Counted from the first letter of the stretch, positions 8,183 to 17,629 are shown. The stretch is DNA of 64,000 nucleotides from Pedobacter sp. Leaf216 (GCF_001421515.1 NZ_LMKM01000023.1:294247-358246); one strand, 5' to 3'. Translations and numbers: made by a program. Notes: generated by a model from the sequence alone, not told the origin.

Positions 8183-8725
8183 ACTTACAAATGTATAAAG
8201 AGAGTTGGAAAATCATAATTTAATAACTAAAAATGGTTTTAAAAACTGAGCACCCGCCTTTTTACCAAATCACCAACAGTTGTTGATTTCTAGTCTCTTC
8301 CCACCTGCGAGCGAGAACTTCCTTCTCTTATTTTCACCTCTAATTATGCTGGATATTGTGGATTTTTGAATAAGCGAAATCTGATGTCATCATTTTGATT
8401 CGCAGTTGAAAAGTGGCTTTGAATCAGTTCCCGAAGATCCATGTAGTTTTGCCACCCTAAGCTTTTTGACCAGTCTGAAAAAAACATTATTTTTGAGTAA
8501 AGTCAATGATATGCCTACCGTCCTAATTATCACCCTTTTTTTCCAGTTGCAATTTGTGAAGGCTCAGCAAGCACAGAAGAGCTACTTCGCCGATCGTTCG
8601 CTTAGCCAAACCGCCAGCGAGCGAAAGGCAGCTTATAAAAAGACCACCTCCGCAGCGCTGTCGGGGACAAACACTGCATATTGATTCATAATTCTATAAG
8701 TTACAGCTTTCCATCTCTAAAATCT
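8183..8725. other. Intergenic region with a possible truncated secreted-protein start
   Basis: Between the two divergent metallopeptidase-like genes. The only coding-like signal is a short frame from the ATG at 8511 to 8684 whose first 20 residues (MPTVLIITLFFQLQFVKAQQ) resemble a signal peptide but whose remainder (SYFADRSLSQTASERKAAY) is not recognised. It may be a gene remnant or chance. Nothing else is seen. Confidence 0.3.
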
Positions 8726-10447
8726 ATGAAAAGAAAAATTGTTATCATTGCACTTATGGCACTATTGCCTTGGGTTTATACACATGCACAAGACACCATT
8801 CCACATATAAAGGGGAAGCTTACCATTTCTGTTAAAAAAGGAACATTTGAATGTGACCTAGTAATATCAAACATGCCAAGATTGAAAGATTACTTTTTTA
8901 GGCTCAACTCGGGTATGAACATTCGATACATAAAGAATGACGAACCAAACATGTTGCCACTTGAGTATGAAAAATCGCTGTCAGATACACTCTCCTCCGG
9001 CGAGTCATCTGCATATTATATACCTTCCTGGTCAGCATCGGGAAAATACCTTCCCTATTCCGTTCGTTTCAATTACGTTGGTATGTATCCTGTAATCACC
9101 GATACGTCGAGTGTTTCGGACTGGAGGGGAAACATTGCGTTTAATGGCACCTCACTTAGGGTAGACGGGATCCAAAGCGCATGGTGTCCAACATTATATG
9201 ATGTTTCAACGGATAAGAGATACGAGAAGGTTACATACGATTTGAACATTACCTGTAACGATTGTAAAGTGATCTATGTAAATGGAAGTGATCCGGTGTA
9301 TGGCACAAGCGCCAATGTTAAGAGTGATTCGCCACAGGACCTAACCATGTTCGCCGGCGATTTTAAGTCGACAGACATAAACAACAAATATTTTTTAAAC
9401 CCGGATGGTGATGATGCCTTGTTGACGAATTTGGAAAAAGAGCTTCGTTCGTATCAAGAATATTTACAGAAAAAATTGAATATTCCATATAAAGGAAAAA
9501 CGGTATATATCCAAACCACACCGGTCTCTAAAAATAACTCTTGGTTATTTGTTTCTTATCCATCGATTATTAAGGTCGGCTGGCAAGATGGGATGAAATC
9601 CTTTCAAGATAAAAACAAGCGCCCCGATTTCTTGCATGACATGGCCCACGAGCTTTCCCACTATTATTTTGGAACAGTTCGTTCCTTTAATCTCGAAATT
9701 GGAGACATGATCGCCGAAGGCTTTGCAGAGTTTCTTGCAATGCGCATTACCCGAGATTTCATGGGCGACTCTCTTTACCAAGAAAGCCTAAAAGCGAAGG
9801 CCCATGCCATGGGCAACTTGATTCCAATGCCTCTAGAAAAAATCCGATCAAAATCCGATTACAGAAACCGTCAGCTGTATTCCTATACTTACTCGCCGCT
9901 CCTTTTTTCGGCTATCGAAAAAGAGATTGGTGAAGAGAAGATGTGGAAATGGATGAACCTGTTGCTACAATCAACTACCGTAAAGACAAATTACGAATTT
10001 TTCGAGAAAACACTGAGCGAAGCGGTTGCTGATCGAGCAAAATTTGGCCTGTTACGTGAAAAATACCTCGTCAACGTCAATACCTATCAGAACGTCGCAT
10101 CAACTCTTGGTTTGCCTACGCGTGAACAGTCCCTTGCTAAAGACGAGAAATCCCTGGCAAGGAAATACTACTATTTCTTTTTTTCCCGACCGCGTACAGA
10201 TATTGGCTCAACACAGAACAAGACGATTTTACGCACTGATATTAGTGAGCTAACTGGGACCCAGAAAGAATTGAGGGATGTGCAAACAATAATCTATTCG
10301 AAGGCCAAGGAACAATTTGATAACGCATCAGGGAGTACTGGCGATTTTAATACCTATGAAACACTAGAACTAGCTCAAACCGCGTTAAGGCGATGGTTGG
10401 CAAGATATGACAAAAACGGCAATATGACCGTCAGAATAATCAATTAA
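8726..10447 (+). CDS. Secreted M1-like (gluzincin) metallopeptidase
   Basis: 573 residues from the ATG at 8726, chosen because it starts directly at a signal peptide (MKRKIVIIALMALLPWVY). The zinc motif is MAHELSHYYFG (HExxH near residue 307) with the third ligand glutamate in MIAEGFAEFLA about 19 residues later, the spacing of M1 aminopeptidases. The N-terminal half is beta-rich, as in the M1 saddle domain. The second half lacks recognisable family marks. It may trim peptides in the periplasm or outside the cell; specificity is not predictable. Divergent from the DUF4932 gene. Confidence 0.8.
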   Translation: MKRKIVIIALMALLPWVYTHAQDTIPHIKGKLTISVKKGTFECDLVISNMPRLKDYFFRLNSGMNIRYIKNDEPNMLPLEYEKSLSDTLSSGESSAYYIPSWSASGKYLPYSVRFNYVGMYPVITDTSSVSDWRGNIAFNGTSLRVDGIQSAWCPTLYDVSTDKRYEKVTYDLNITCNDCKVIYVNGSDPVYGTSANVKSDSPQDLTMFAGDFKSTDINNKYFLNPDGDDALLTNLEKELRSYQEYLQKKLNIPYKGKTVYIQTTPVSKNNSWLFVSYPSIIKVGWQDGMKSFQDKNKRPDFLHDMAHELSHYYFGTVRSFNLEIGDMIAEGFAEFLAMRITRDFMGDSLYQESLKAKAHAMGNLIPMPLEKIRSKSDYRNRQLYSYTYSPLLFSAIEKEIGEEKMWKWMNLLLQSTTVKTNYEFFEKTLSEAVADRAKFGLLREKYLVNVNTYQNVASTLGLPTREQSLAKDEKSLARKYYYFFFSRPRTDIGSTQNKTILRTDISELTGTQKELRDVQTIIYSKAKEQFDNASGSTGDFNTYETLELAQTALRRWLARYDKNGNMTVRIIN

Positions 10448-10843
10448 GCGAACTAGTCGGTTTTCAAAGCAAGCTGAAGCAGGTGATGACCAATAAGATT
10501 GACTGACGGGAGCCCTTCTAACAAATGAACACCTTTTAAAAAATATTTCTTTGTTTGTTCCCTTGAAATAATTTGACACCCCCTCCCGGCACCTCGGCTA
10601 TACTTAGCTACGTACGCAATAGTTTTGGAAACAAGCAAGTGCAGTAACCGCATGAAGAGAAAAAAGCAAGAAATACTCGAAGGAGAAAGGTTAGACATTA
10701 ATGTGTGTATTTCATCGAAAGTAGGCTAGCCATTTCAGACCAAACTGGTCGCTGATTTGAATGCCGGAAAATTTATATTGTGTTCCTTTCCCTCCGAACA
10801 AATATAAGTGCGGTTTCAAAATCCATTTATTCTTCATCAAACA

Positions 10844-11011
10844 TTATTGCTCCAGACCGTTTTGAATCTGTTCTATCAATTCATGAGGCTACGAGACATC
10901 ATATCTTCCAAAATCCTCATTAATTAGGTCTTGCAGCCATTTAAAAGCTAGTACATTGTCCGAGGATGGGGCGGCACGTTCATCCGTTGATGATATCCAA
11001 GCTAAATCCAT
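10844..11011 (-). pseudogene. Possible small decayed gene with an in-frame TAG
   Basis: From an ATG at 11011 the minus strand reads MDLAWISSTDERAAPSSDN, then AFKWLQDLINEDFGRYDVS, a TAG at 10889-10891, and PHELIEQIQNGLEQ before a TAA. The composition (charged, amphipathic, uninterrupted except for one stop) looks like a real small protein broken by a single nonsense mutation. The family is not recognised. Confidence 0.35.
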
Positions 11012-11820
11012 TCTATGTTAAATTGAACAGAAGTACTTCGAAGTAGATTCCAAAAAAATGTTAATCGAAAGATCAAAACGTCATCTTGGAAAGGCTTACT
11101 TCTTGATGACCCAATTCAGCATCACGATTTAGTACATGCTTCTGGGGTATTTGATCTTTATCGATTTCGATTATCAATTAATTATGGCGACACATGATGA
11201 ATCACAAGCTAGATTTTTCATGAGAAAACTTATTAATGATGGAATTGCGGCGAAACTTTGCATACTTAAACCAACTTCTAATGGGGTTACAATTTGTCAA
11301 GAATAATTTTAAGTATTGTAAATTATTTGCTTGCATAATTTTATGTCATTCTGCCAATATAACAGCTACTAAATTAAAAAAGTTAGCTTCGAAATGGAAA
11401 ATGAAAGTTCAAAACCGTGTACCCCTGCTTTTAATTATATATTTTTCTCCGAAACTTGAAGACACGCACAACACGCACATAAAAACTTACACCTTAGATG
11501 ATTTCAGGATATTTATCTAAATTCATTTTATGCTCAACGAGAACTTTAAATTTAAACACGTCTATTCGCGGAATCAGTTAAGGTTTTGGGGATTGAAATG
11601 CATTCTTCGGCCTCTCAACGTGATTGTCACTTTAAATATGTTATAAATTGTTAATTCTTTGTACAAGATATAACTTGGGTTGATTGTGTTATAAAATTAC
11701 GTGAAGACATTTTAAAATGTAAAAAATAATTCGACCAATTAATTAGTTGATAGTAACTTAAAACGAACTTTATCAGCTCTAAAATTACACCACTAACTGC
11801 ACCACCAGAAATAAAAAACA

Positions 11821-11854
11821 TAAAAAAATGCCCTTAGAAATATTCTAAGAGCAT
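11821..11854 (-). terminator. Rho-independent terminator after tRNA-Ala
   Basis: On the minus strand, an ATGC-CTTAGAA stem with a short loop pairs with TTCTAAG-GCAT and is followed by seven T residues. It lies 15 bp after the tRNA 3' end. Confidence 0.85.
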
Positions 11855-11868
11855 AATTTAAGTATTAG

Positions 11869-11945
11869 TGGTGGAGAATATCGGATTCGAACCGATCACC
11901 TCTTCACTGCCAGCGAAGCGCTCTAGCCAAATGAGCTAATCCCCC
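11869..11945 (-). tRNA. tRNA-Ala (anticodon GGC)
   Basis: A full cloverleaf can be drawn: acceptor GGGGGAT pairing with ATTCTCC (two G-T pairs), D arm GCTC/GAGC, anticodon stem CTTCG/TGAAG with loop CTGGCAG (anticodon GGC), T arm ATCGG-TTCGAAT-CCGAT, discriminator A and an encoded CCA at 11869-11871. A terminator follows. Confidence 0.96.
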
Positions 11946-12081
11946 AGGTTATGGAAATTCATATACTAAATATATATTGACACAATTTAAGTATTGAAAC
12001 AAGCTTCCGGCTTGTGGAGCAAAAATAGCAAATACTTTCTCGAATGCAAATGATAATTGATCTTTTTATCCAGGTAATTTC

Positions 12082-12288
12082 TTAATCCTTAAATTTAAAA
12101 GCAAACATGGCCATAAAACAAATGATTGCAATAGCAGACTGCATCGGGTAATTAATAAACAGGAAAAGAACAAATGTGGCAATTAATAACAGTACAAAAA
12201 ACATAAAGGCCTTAAATACAGAATCCATATAAAACATAGATACGATGGCCAGGATATAAAAAGGAATAATAACGGCAGTGATAAACAT
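12082..12288 (-). CDS. Small membrane protein, unknown function
   Basis: 68 residues, almost entirely hydrophobic, with two or three likely membrane segments (ITAVIIPFYILAIVSMFY, the central FMFFVLLLIATFVLFLF, and AIAIICFMAMFAF). It ends in a charged KFKD tail. No family is recognised. It lies 71 bp downstream of the acetyltransferase gene and may be cotranscribed with it. Confidence 0.5.
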   Translation of the reverse strand: MFITAVIIPFYILAIVSMFYMDSVFKAFMFFVLLLIATFVLFLFINYPMQSAIAIICFMAMFAFKFKD

Positions 12289-12359
12289 CGCCTAAAATAA
12301 ATTCCTAATATTAACCGAACATTAAATATTTTTTAGGTTTAATTCCTTAAGATCTAAAA

Positions 12360-13004
12360 CTAAACGAGCTGTTTAATTTCTTTCTTGTTTAACAGATCCT
12401 GATATAAGGTTACAAATTGGCCAACATGGTAACCATCCATTAAAGCATGGTTTACATGTATAGATACCGGCATGATTTTTTTCCTATTTTCATCTTTAAC
12501 CTTTCCAAAAGAAATTTTCGGACAACTATCCTGATAGGAAAAGCTCCGGGCGTGTGATAGGGAAGTGAAATTTAACCAGGGCAAGGCCGAATAATGGATT
12601 ACATTTTCTCCTGATGAAGAAGGAATTAAGCCTGTGGTTGATTGTACTTTTTCGATTTCTTGAGCTGCTCCTCTTCTAAAATCTTCGAAATCTTCGTGAA
12701 AATCAATATATCCAAAGCCGAATGTGCCGTTTGGTCTGTTAATGGTTGCAGCGGCATTAATAATGTTGTGTTTCCAAACTTCGCCGTCGATCATGCGGTA
12801 ACTAAAAGGTTCTACCTTATTTGCTGCAACAAGCGATTTATGCAGATAAAGCAGGAAGAATGAACGTTGAGTTTCTTTTGCTTCATGGTAGGTAGCCGTA
12901 CAATCTACATCTACTGTAACGCCGAAGAAAGGTTCTTCAAAAGCGCTAAAAAATTTAAAATGATCTTTTCTGATCCAGGTGTTTATATCTATTTTTTCTT
13001 TCAT
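12360..13004 (-). CDS. CatA-like acetyltransferase (chloramphenicol acetyltransferase fold)
   Basis: 214 residues, the CAT length. The active site is IHVNHALMDGYHVG (His186, Asp190), matching the CAT HHxxxDG signature except that the first His is Asn; the catalytic second His is kept. The N-terminus (FSAFEEPFFGVTVDVDCT) also reads like CAT. Its start overlaps the stop of the HAD gene by four bases, so they form an operon. Chromosomal relatives are common in Bacteroidota and often have no known substrate, so resistance should not be assumed. Confidence 0.85.
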   Translation of the reverse strand: MKEKIDINTWIRKDHFKFFSAFEEPFFGVTVDVDCTATYHEAKETQRSFFLLYLHKSLVAANKVEPFSYRMIDGEVWKHNIINAAATINRPNGTFGFGYIDFHEDFEDFRRGAAQEIEKVQSTTGLIPSSSGENVIHYSALPWLNFTSLSHARSFSYQDSCPKISFGKVKDENRKKIMPVSIHVNHALMDGYHVGQFVTLYQDLLNKKEIKQLV

Positions 13005-13696
13005 TCAATTAATTTTGGTAAAACTTCAGACAGGCTTTCCATCTGATAAAAATTTTCGTGTTCGATGGTATGTTCAATGCTTTCGTGTATCCAGGTGGTA
13101 TGAAAAGGAATGTGTACCGCGTGGCCACCAATATTCAATACTGGCAACACATCCGATTTTAATGAATTGCCCAGCATTAAAAATTCTTCTGGCTTACAAT
13201 CAAGATGTTTAAGTAATTTTCGGTAATCACTTTCCTGTTTAGCGCTCATAATCTCGATATGGTGAAAATAATGATCAAGACCAGATTTGGTAAGCTTACG
13301 CTGCTGATCCAGCAAATCGCCCTTGGTAGCCACCACCAATCGGTATTGCCCATGCAAGGTTTTGAGTACATCTTCTACACCTTCGAGTAAAACAACAGGT
13401 TTATTGAGCATTTCTTTCCCCAATTCTATTGCTTTTCCCATAATTATGGGGTCAATTTTCCCCAATGTTATGTTTAAAACGGTTTCCATCATACTCAACA
13501 CAAAACCTTTAATACCGTAACCATATAGAGGCAAATTGGCAATCTCAGTTTTATAAAGCTCGGCCAGAATGCTGTGCCGTGGCATAAAATCTTCTAAAAG
13601 ACCCGCAAATTGCTCTTCCGTTTCGCGGAAATAGGGTTCGTTTACCCAAAGGGTATCATCAGCATCAAAAGCAATTACGGTAATTTGATTTTTCAT
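13001..13696 (-). CDS. HAD-family hydrolase
   Basis: 231 residues from the ATG at 13696. Motif I is FDADDTLW (nucleophile Asp11, Asp13), motif II is VVATKGD, and motif IV is LGNSLKSDV. These mark a haloacid dehalogenase-type phosphatase acting on a small phosphorylated compound. An earlier in-frame start would add 12 residues but places the start within the likely promoter box. It is first in an operon with the acetyltransferase and divergent from the Crp/Fnr regulator. Confidence 0.85.
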   Translation of the reverse strand: MKNQITVIAFDADDTLWVNEPYFRETEEQFAGLLEDFMPRHSILAELYKTEIANLPLYGYGIKGFVLSMMETVLNITLGKIDPIIMGKAIELGKEMLNKPVVLLEGVEDVLKTLHGQYRLVVATKGDLLDQQRKLTKSGLDHYFHHIEIMSAKQESDYRKLLKHLDCKPEEFLMLGNSLKSDVLPVLNIGGHAVHIPFHTTWIHESIEHTIEHENFYQMESLSEVLPKLIE

Positions 13697-13718
13697 TGTT
13701 ATGCTTACTTTAGTGCCA

Positions 13719-13726
13719 CAAAAGTA
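13719..13726 (-). promoter_or_regulatory. Bacteroidota -7 box upstream of the HAD gene
   Basis: TACTTTTG on the minus strand matches the TANNTTTG consensus exactly, 22 bp before the ATG at 13696. A T-rich stretch sits at the -33 position rather than a clear TTTG. Confidence 0.45.
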
Positions 13727-13774
13727 ACCCAAGAGATCGTGTTAAAAAAGGACATTTGTCTCGACTATATTAAT

Positions 13775-14416
13775 ATGCTACGGACCAACCTTACTTTCTT
13801 ATCTTTTATTGAACGATTTTGTTCGGAAAATAAAGAAGAAAAAATAACATTAAAAAGCTTTAACGCAGGATATAGATTTATAGAGCAGGGAGAGAAAATA
13901 AGCAACATTTACATCATCAAGGATGGAATAAGCAAATGTTTTATTTCTGAAGAAAATGGTAAGGATTTTATTATCGAATTTTTAGGTAAAGGGGAAGTGG
14001 CCGGAGAACTCGAAGCCATTAAAAAGATAGACTGTTTATGCACCGTGGCTGCAATCAGTGATGTTACCGCCTATGTTATCCCTGATTTTCTATTCCTGTC
14101 CCTCATAAACAGGAGTAGTGAATTTACTACAATCCTGCTTCAGGAATTATCCACCAGAATTATACAAACCAGTACAAGGGCATCTTTTCAACAACTATAT
14201 ACATTGGAATATGCGCTATTAAAATTACTTAAACTGCAGGCCGACGAACATATCTCCATCTCCAAAGAAGACATGGCTGCCTACCTGGGCATATCAGTAA
14301 GAAGTTTTAACAGAAGCTTAAAGCAAGTAGTGGATAAAGGAGGTTTTGATACGCCCGAATTTGAAAATATACTGCTGCTGCCCAACATGAAAAAGCTGGT
14401 GGAAAAACTTAAGTAA
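13775..14416 (+). CDS. Crp/Fnr-family transcriptional regulator
   Basis: 213 residues from the ATG at 13775. The N-terminal half is a cyclic-nucleotide-binding-like barrel (YRFIEQGEKISNIYIIKDG, then FIIEFLGKGEVAGELEAI). The C-terminus has a helix-turn-helix (SISKEDMAAYLGISVRSFNR). The usual cAMP-contact residues are not evident, so the effector is uncertain. Divergent from the HAD-acetyltransferase operon, which it may control. Confidence 0.85.
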   Translation: MLRTNLTFLSFIERFCSENKEEKITLKSFNAGYRFIEQGEKISNIYIIKDGISKCFISEENGKDFIIEFLGKGEVAGELEAIKKIDCLCTVAAISDVTAYVIPDFLFLSLINRSSEFTTILLQELSTRIIQTSTRASFQQLYTLEYALLKLLKLQADEHISISKEDMAAYLGISVRSFNRSLKQVVDKGGFDTPEFENILLLPNMKKLVEKLK

Positions 14417-14728
14417 TTGCCTCATTTTATGGTATAATTATTGCACAGAAGATATTTTTAATTTAACTGTAACGTTTTGCTGTTTAAACCCGTTTAGGTT
14501 AATAAAAAAATGCGCTGCTTTGCGCAATTGCGACTACACCAACAACCACATATACAAATGAAACAAAACCGCCAGTACAGCTCAAAATTTCCCAGTTAAT
14601 CGGTATTGAGGAACCGATCTATTCGGAATAGATTACTCCGACTTATGATGATATCCTTAACTATCATTTATATAACGCGTAAACAAACCGTTTAACGCAA
14701 TTTACTGATTATAGCTAATCTAATTAAA
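14417..14728 (+). other. Intergenic region, no gene seen
   Basis: 312 bp between the Crp/Fnr gene and the 202-residue hypothetical gene. It is AT-rich with a near-consensus TATAAT at about 14451 and short inverted stretches, for example ACCGATCTATTCGG near 14612. No open frame of convincing composition was found. Confidence 0.35.
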
Positions 14729-15337
14729 ATGAGCGCTTACATTAACATTTACACAAACTCTTTAACCGACGACCTCATTCCAACAATTTTAAAACGTTTG
14801 AACGAACACGAAAATGTGTTAGACATCAATTCGTCCTTTTCATTTAGAAACCCTAACGGAAATTTACCGATCGTTTTTAAATGGGAAAAACCAAGCCTGG
14901 AAATATTTAACGAAAACAGCCTTAAGTTAAATTTCGCTGTATCGCTTAAATCTTTCGACTTAAAAGAATACAAGAAAAAGCTTTTTAAAGAAAAAATCAT
15001 TAAGCAAAGCCTGGTTCAAAAGATTTTGGGACTATTTAAAAAGAAAAAAAGAAAAGTTGCAAAACCGGTTAAGCTAAGTGCTGAGGTTGAAGCAAAACTT
15101 CAAAACTACAACAAAGTATTTTCGCTTAAATACCATTCAGGTGATGTTTTCGAAAATCACTTTGCAACCCTAATCGGTGCAATAATTACCGAACTAACAA
15201 ATGGTGTTTGTCATTTTACACAAGAGAACCTTTGGTACGATTCAAAAAATGCGTTAACGGAATCACTTGTTAACTTGTACACCCTGGAAGAATTGCCAAA
15301 CCACATTAATAAAAATGCGGTAGCTATTGCCATCTAG
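14729..15337 (+). CDS. Hypothetical protein, unknown function
   Basis: 202 residues without signal peptide or membrane segment. The N-terminal part (residues 1-90) alternates short beta-like and acidic stretches; residues about 97-115 are very basic (LFKKKKRKVAKPVKL), suggestive of nucleic acid or membrane surface contact. The C-terminal part has FATLIGAIITELTNGVCHF. The single-gene unit ends in a strong terminator. Family not recognised. Confidence 0.65.
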   Translation: MSAYINIYTNSLTDDLIPTILKRLNEHENVLDINSSFSFRNPNGNLPIVFKWEKPSLEIFNENSLKLNFAVSLKSFDLKEYKKKLFKEKIIKQSLVQKILGLFKKKKRKVAKPVKLSAEVEAKLQNYNKVFSLKYHSGDVFENHFATLIGAIITELTNGVCHFTQENLWYDSKNALTESLVNLYTLEELPNHINKNAVAIAI

Positions 15338-15348
15338 GTAATATTTTA

Positions 15349-15400
15349 AGCCAATATTAATTTCCGGTTTCACCGTGAATTGATATTGGCTTTTATTTTA
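15349..15400 (+). terminator. Rho-independent terminator
   Basis: Long stem AGCCAATATTAATT.CCGG with loop TTTC pairs with ACCG.GAATTGATATTGGCT, followed by a T-rich tail. It ends the hypothetical gene that stops at 15337. Confidence 0.8.
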
Positions 15401-15492
15401 TCATCCTTTTTGCCGGATTCCTCCTTCAATACCCGGCCAGCCATTAAACATTTCCTGGCTAAACTTGTTAATTAAATTTAACACAAACAAGT

Positions 15493-16002
15493 ATGGCCGA
15501 TAGCTTAATAATTAACGGAAGCGCCAGGTTGAATGGCAATACGCAAAAATATATCAGCAAACTTACCGAAGAAATTGCTTTTGATCAGATTAACCTGTTG
15601 GAGCACCATTTTCTTCCCTACAATTACGAAAACCAATACCCCCCGGAAGATTGTTTCGAAACCTTTGCCAAAGAAATATTGTACCACAAACACCTAATTT
15701 TTGCTACTCCTGTTTACTGGTACTCCATGAGCTGAAGAATGAAAAATCTGTTCGACCGCTTAACAAATTGGGTAACCTTAAATAAAGATGTGGGCAGAAA
15801 CCTGAAAGGTAAAACCATGCAATTAATTGCAGTTGGCACCGATGCTGACTTGCCTGATGGATTTACCACGCCATTTTTCATGACAGCGAATTACCTGGAG
15901 TTGGATTATAAAGGCCACTTGTATTTTAATTCGGATGATAGGCTTAATGATGATGAATTTGCCGAAATGAGGAAATCTTTCTTTAGTTTTATAGCCATAT
16001 AA
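15493..16002 (+). pseudogene. NAD(P)H-dependent FMN reductase/flavodoxin-fold protein with in-frame TGA
   Basis: Two reading frames, 15493-15735 and 15739-16002, share one phase and are separated only by TGA at 15733-15735. Joined, they give a full 169-codon flavodoxin-fold oxidoreductase: SLIINGSARLNGNTQKY (phosphate loop for FMN), then TPVYWYSMS, stop, RMKNLFDRL. In relatives the stop position is a conserved Gly, so GGA to TGA is the simplest change. Everything else looks intact. It could be a recent pseudogene or a sequencing error; recoding is possible but has no supporting signal. Confidence 0.85.
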
Positions 16003-16061
16003 TAGCTGTTTGTTATCGCTCAAAAATTTATTTATCCAAAAATTCTATTTAAAGCAAAAGC

Positions 16062-16688
16062 ATGAACGTAGAAGAAGTTTTTAAGAACAATGAAAAATGG
16101 ATTGCCGATAAACTGGCCATCAATCCTGATTATTTTACAGAATTATCCAAAGGGCAAAGTCCTGAGTTTTTGTATATCGGCTGTTCTGATAGCCGTGTAA
16201 CCGCCGAAGATTTAATGGGTATCCAACCGGGGCAGGCTTTTGTGCACCGAAATGTTGCCAACCTGGTAAATAACGTGGATTTAAATGTGATGACGGTTTT
16301 GAATTATGCCGTGCGCCATTTAAAGGTTAACCATATTGTGGTATGTGGCCATTACAACTGTGGAGGTGTTAAAGCAGCCATGCAGCCAGCAGATTTGGGC
16401 ATTTTAAACCCTTGGTTAAGAAATATCCGCGATGTTTATCGCATTCACAAAGATGAACTGAACGCCATTGAAAACGAAGATTCGCGTTATAACCGATTGG
16501 TAGAACTTAACGTACAGGAACAATGCGTTAACCTGCTAAAAACCGCAGCCGTGCAGGAAGCTGTTACCGCACGCGGATTAACCGTACAAGGGTGGGTATT
16601 CGATATACATACCGGCCGCTTAATCGACCTGAAAATTGATTTCGAGAATATACTGAAAGATATTAAGGAGATTTATAACCTGTATTAA
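16062..16688 (+). CDS. can: Beta-class carbonic anhydrase
   Basis: 208 residues. The zinc ligands are visible in IGCSDSRV (Cys41, with the Asp-Arg dyad) and VVCGHYNCGGV (His and Cys), with VHRNVANLV between. It interconverts CO2 and bicarbonate in the cytoplasm and supplies bicarbonate for carboxylases. Plus-strand gene converging on kduD, separated by a shared terminator. Confidence 0.95.
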   Translation: MNVEEVFKNNEKWIADKLAINPDYFTELSKGQSPEFLYIGCSDSRVTAEDLMGIQPGQAFVHRNVANLVNNVDLNVMTVLNYAVRHLKVNHIVVCGHYNCGGVKAAMQPADLGILNPWLRNIRDVYRIHKDELNAIENEDSRYNRLVELNVQEQCVNLLKTAAVQEAVTARGLTVQGWVFDIHTGRLIDLKIDFENILKDIKEIYNLY

Positions 16689-16753
16689 CAGTTTGGGGTG
16701 TGCGGCCTGGAGCGTTTGGTGATCAGGGCTGCATAAAAAACAGATATTTGAAA

Positions 16754-16789
16754 CAAAGAAGTCAAGTTTAAATAAACTTGACTTCTTTG
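16754..16789. terminator. Bidirectional terminator between carbonic anhydrase and kduD
   Basis: A 17-bp perfect inverted repeat (CAAAGAAGTCAAGTTTA and its complement) with a 2-nt loop lies between the convergent genes. T-rich stem ends on both strands suit termination in both directions. Confidence 0.8.
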
Positions 16790-16839
16790 ACAATATAAAC
16801 CGCAAATCATCGACTATGAAATGCAGAATAAGGATTAAC

Positions 16840-17604
16840 TTACCTGCCCATCCAACCGCCATCAACGGTTAAAATTGTTCCATGCACATAATCACTTGCC
16901 GCAGAAGCCAGAAATAATGTCGGTCCTTTAAAATCTTCTGGTGTTCCCCATCTTCCGGCAGGAATACGGGATAATATAGAGGTGCTTCTATCCTGATCTT
17001 CGCGCAATGCAGAAGTATTATCGGTTGCGATATAACCTGGCGCAATGGCATTTACATTTACACCTTTTGATGCCCATTCGTTAGCAAAAGCTTTGGTTAA
17101 AGATGAAATTGCACCTTTACTTGCCGCATATCCAGGAACGGTTATACCACCTTGAAACGACAATAAGGATGCCGTAAAAATCACTTTTCCACTACCCCGG
17201 GCAATCATTTCGCGCCCGATTTCGCGGGTTAAAATAAACGGAGCAGTTTGGTTTACTGCAATTACCTCATCCCAATATTCATCCGGATGCTCAGCAATTG
17301 GTTTGCGTAAAATAGTACCTGCATTGTTAACCAGAATATCAATAACGGGATGATCGGCCTTTACCTGCGCAGCAAATTCAAGCGTATTTTCACGTTTACC
17401 AAAATCGCACTGGTAGGCATAAAACTTTCTGCCTAAGGCTACAATTTCCTTTTCTACAGCACTCCCCTGCAATTCTAAACTCGCAGAAACACCAATAACA
17501 TCGGCGCCTGCTTCGGCCAGTGCTAAAGCCATTGCTTTCCCGATACCTCTTTTACAACCGGTAACTAATGCAGTTTTACCTGCTAAATCAAATATGTTCG
17601 ACAT
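16840..17604 (-). CDS. kduD: 2-dehydro-3-deoxy-D-gluconate 5-dehydrogenase
   Basis: 254-residue classical SDR. The cofactor loop is TGCKRGIG and the active site is PGYAASKGAISSLTKAF (Tyr and Lys present), then NVNAIAPGYIATDNT, the typical KduD run. It reduces 2,5-diketo-3-deoxygluconate to 2-keto-3-deoxygluconate (KDG). It is the last gene of the polysaccharide locus and follows kduI after 25 bp. No KDG kinase or aldolase gene is in the window, so later steps must be encoded elsewhere. Confidence 0.93.
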   Translation of the reverse strand: MSNIFDLAGKTALVTGCKRGIGKAMALALAEAGADVIGVSASLELQGSAVEKEIVALGRKFYAYQCDFGKRENTLEFAAQVKADHPVIDILVNNAGTILRKPIAEHPDEYWDEVIAVNQTAPFILTREIGREMIARGSGKVIFTASLLSFQGGITVPGYAASKGAISSLTKAFANEWASKGVNVNAIAPGYIATDNTSALREDQDRSTSILSRIPAGRWGTPEDFKGPTLFLASAASDYVHGTILTVDGGWMGR

Positions 17605-17629
17605 GTTTTTTATTCAGATAAATTGCTTC

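Larger units (their letters stand above)
10448..11868. other. Gene-poor, decayed stretch
   Basis: About 1.4 kb without a convincing gene. It contains a 13-bp inverted repeat GACCAAACTGGTC at 10738-10750 and a nonsense-interrupted small reading frame at 10844-11011. A 94-codon plus-strand frame at 11236-11520 has no recognisable features and is probably chance. Its position at the 3' side of a tRNA gene and its lack of coding density fit an old insertion that has decayed, but no integrase or IS end was identified. Confidence 0.5.

Noticed and set aside
10738..10750. IS end at the 13-bp inverted repeat
   Set aside because: No matching partner end or transposase fragment was found nearby.
11236..11520. 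94-codon plus-strand frame in the gene-poor stretch
   Set aside because: No recognised motif, biased composition and no gene context; likely chance.
11869..11945. Attachment site of an integrated element at tRNA-Ala
   Set aside because: No direct repeat of the tRNA 3' end and no integrase could be found by eye.
12360..13004. Chloramphenicol resistance gene
   Set aside because: The fold and catalytic His fit CAT, but the HHxxxDG first His is Asn and such chromosomal homologues are common without resistance; only the family is called.
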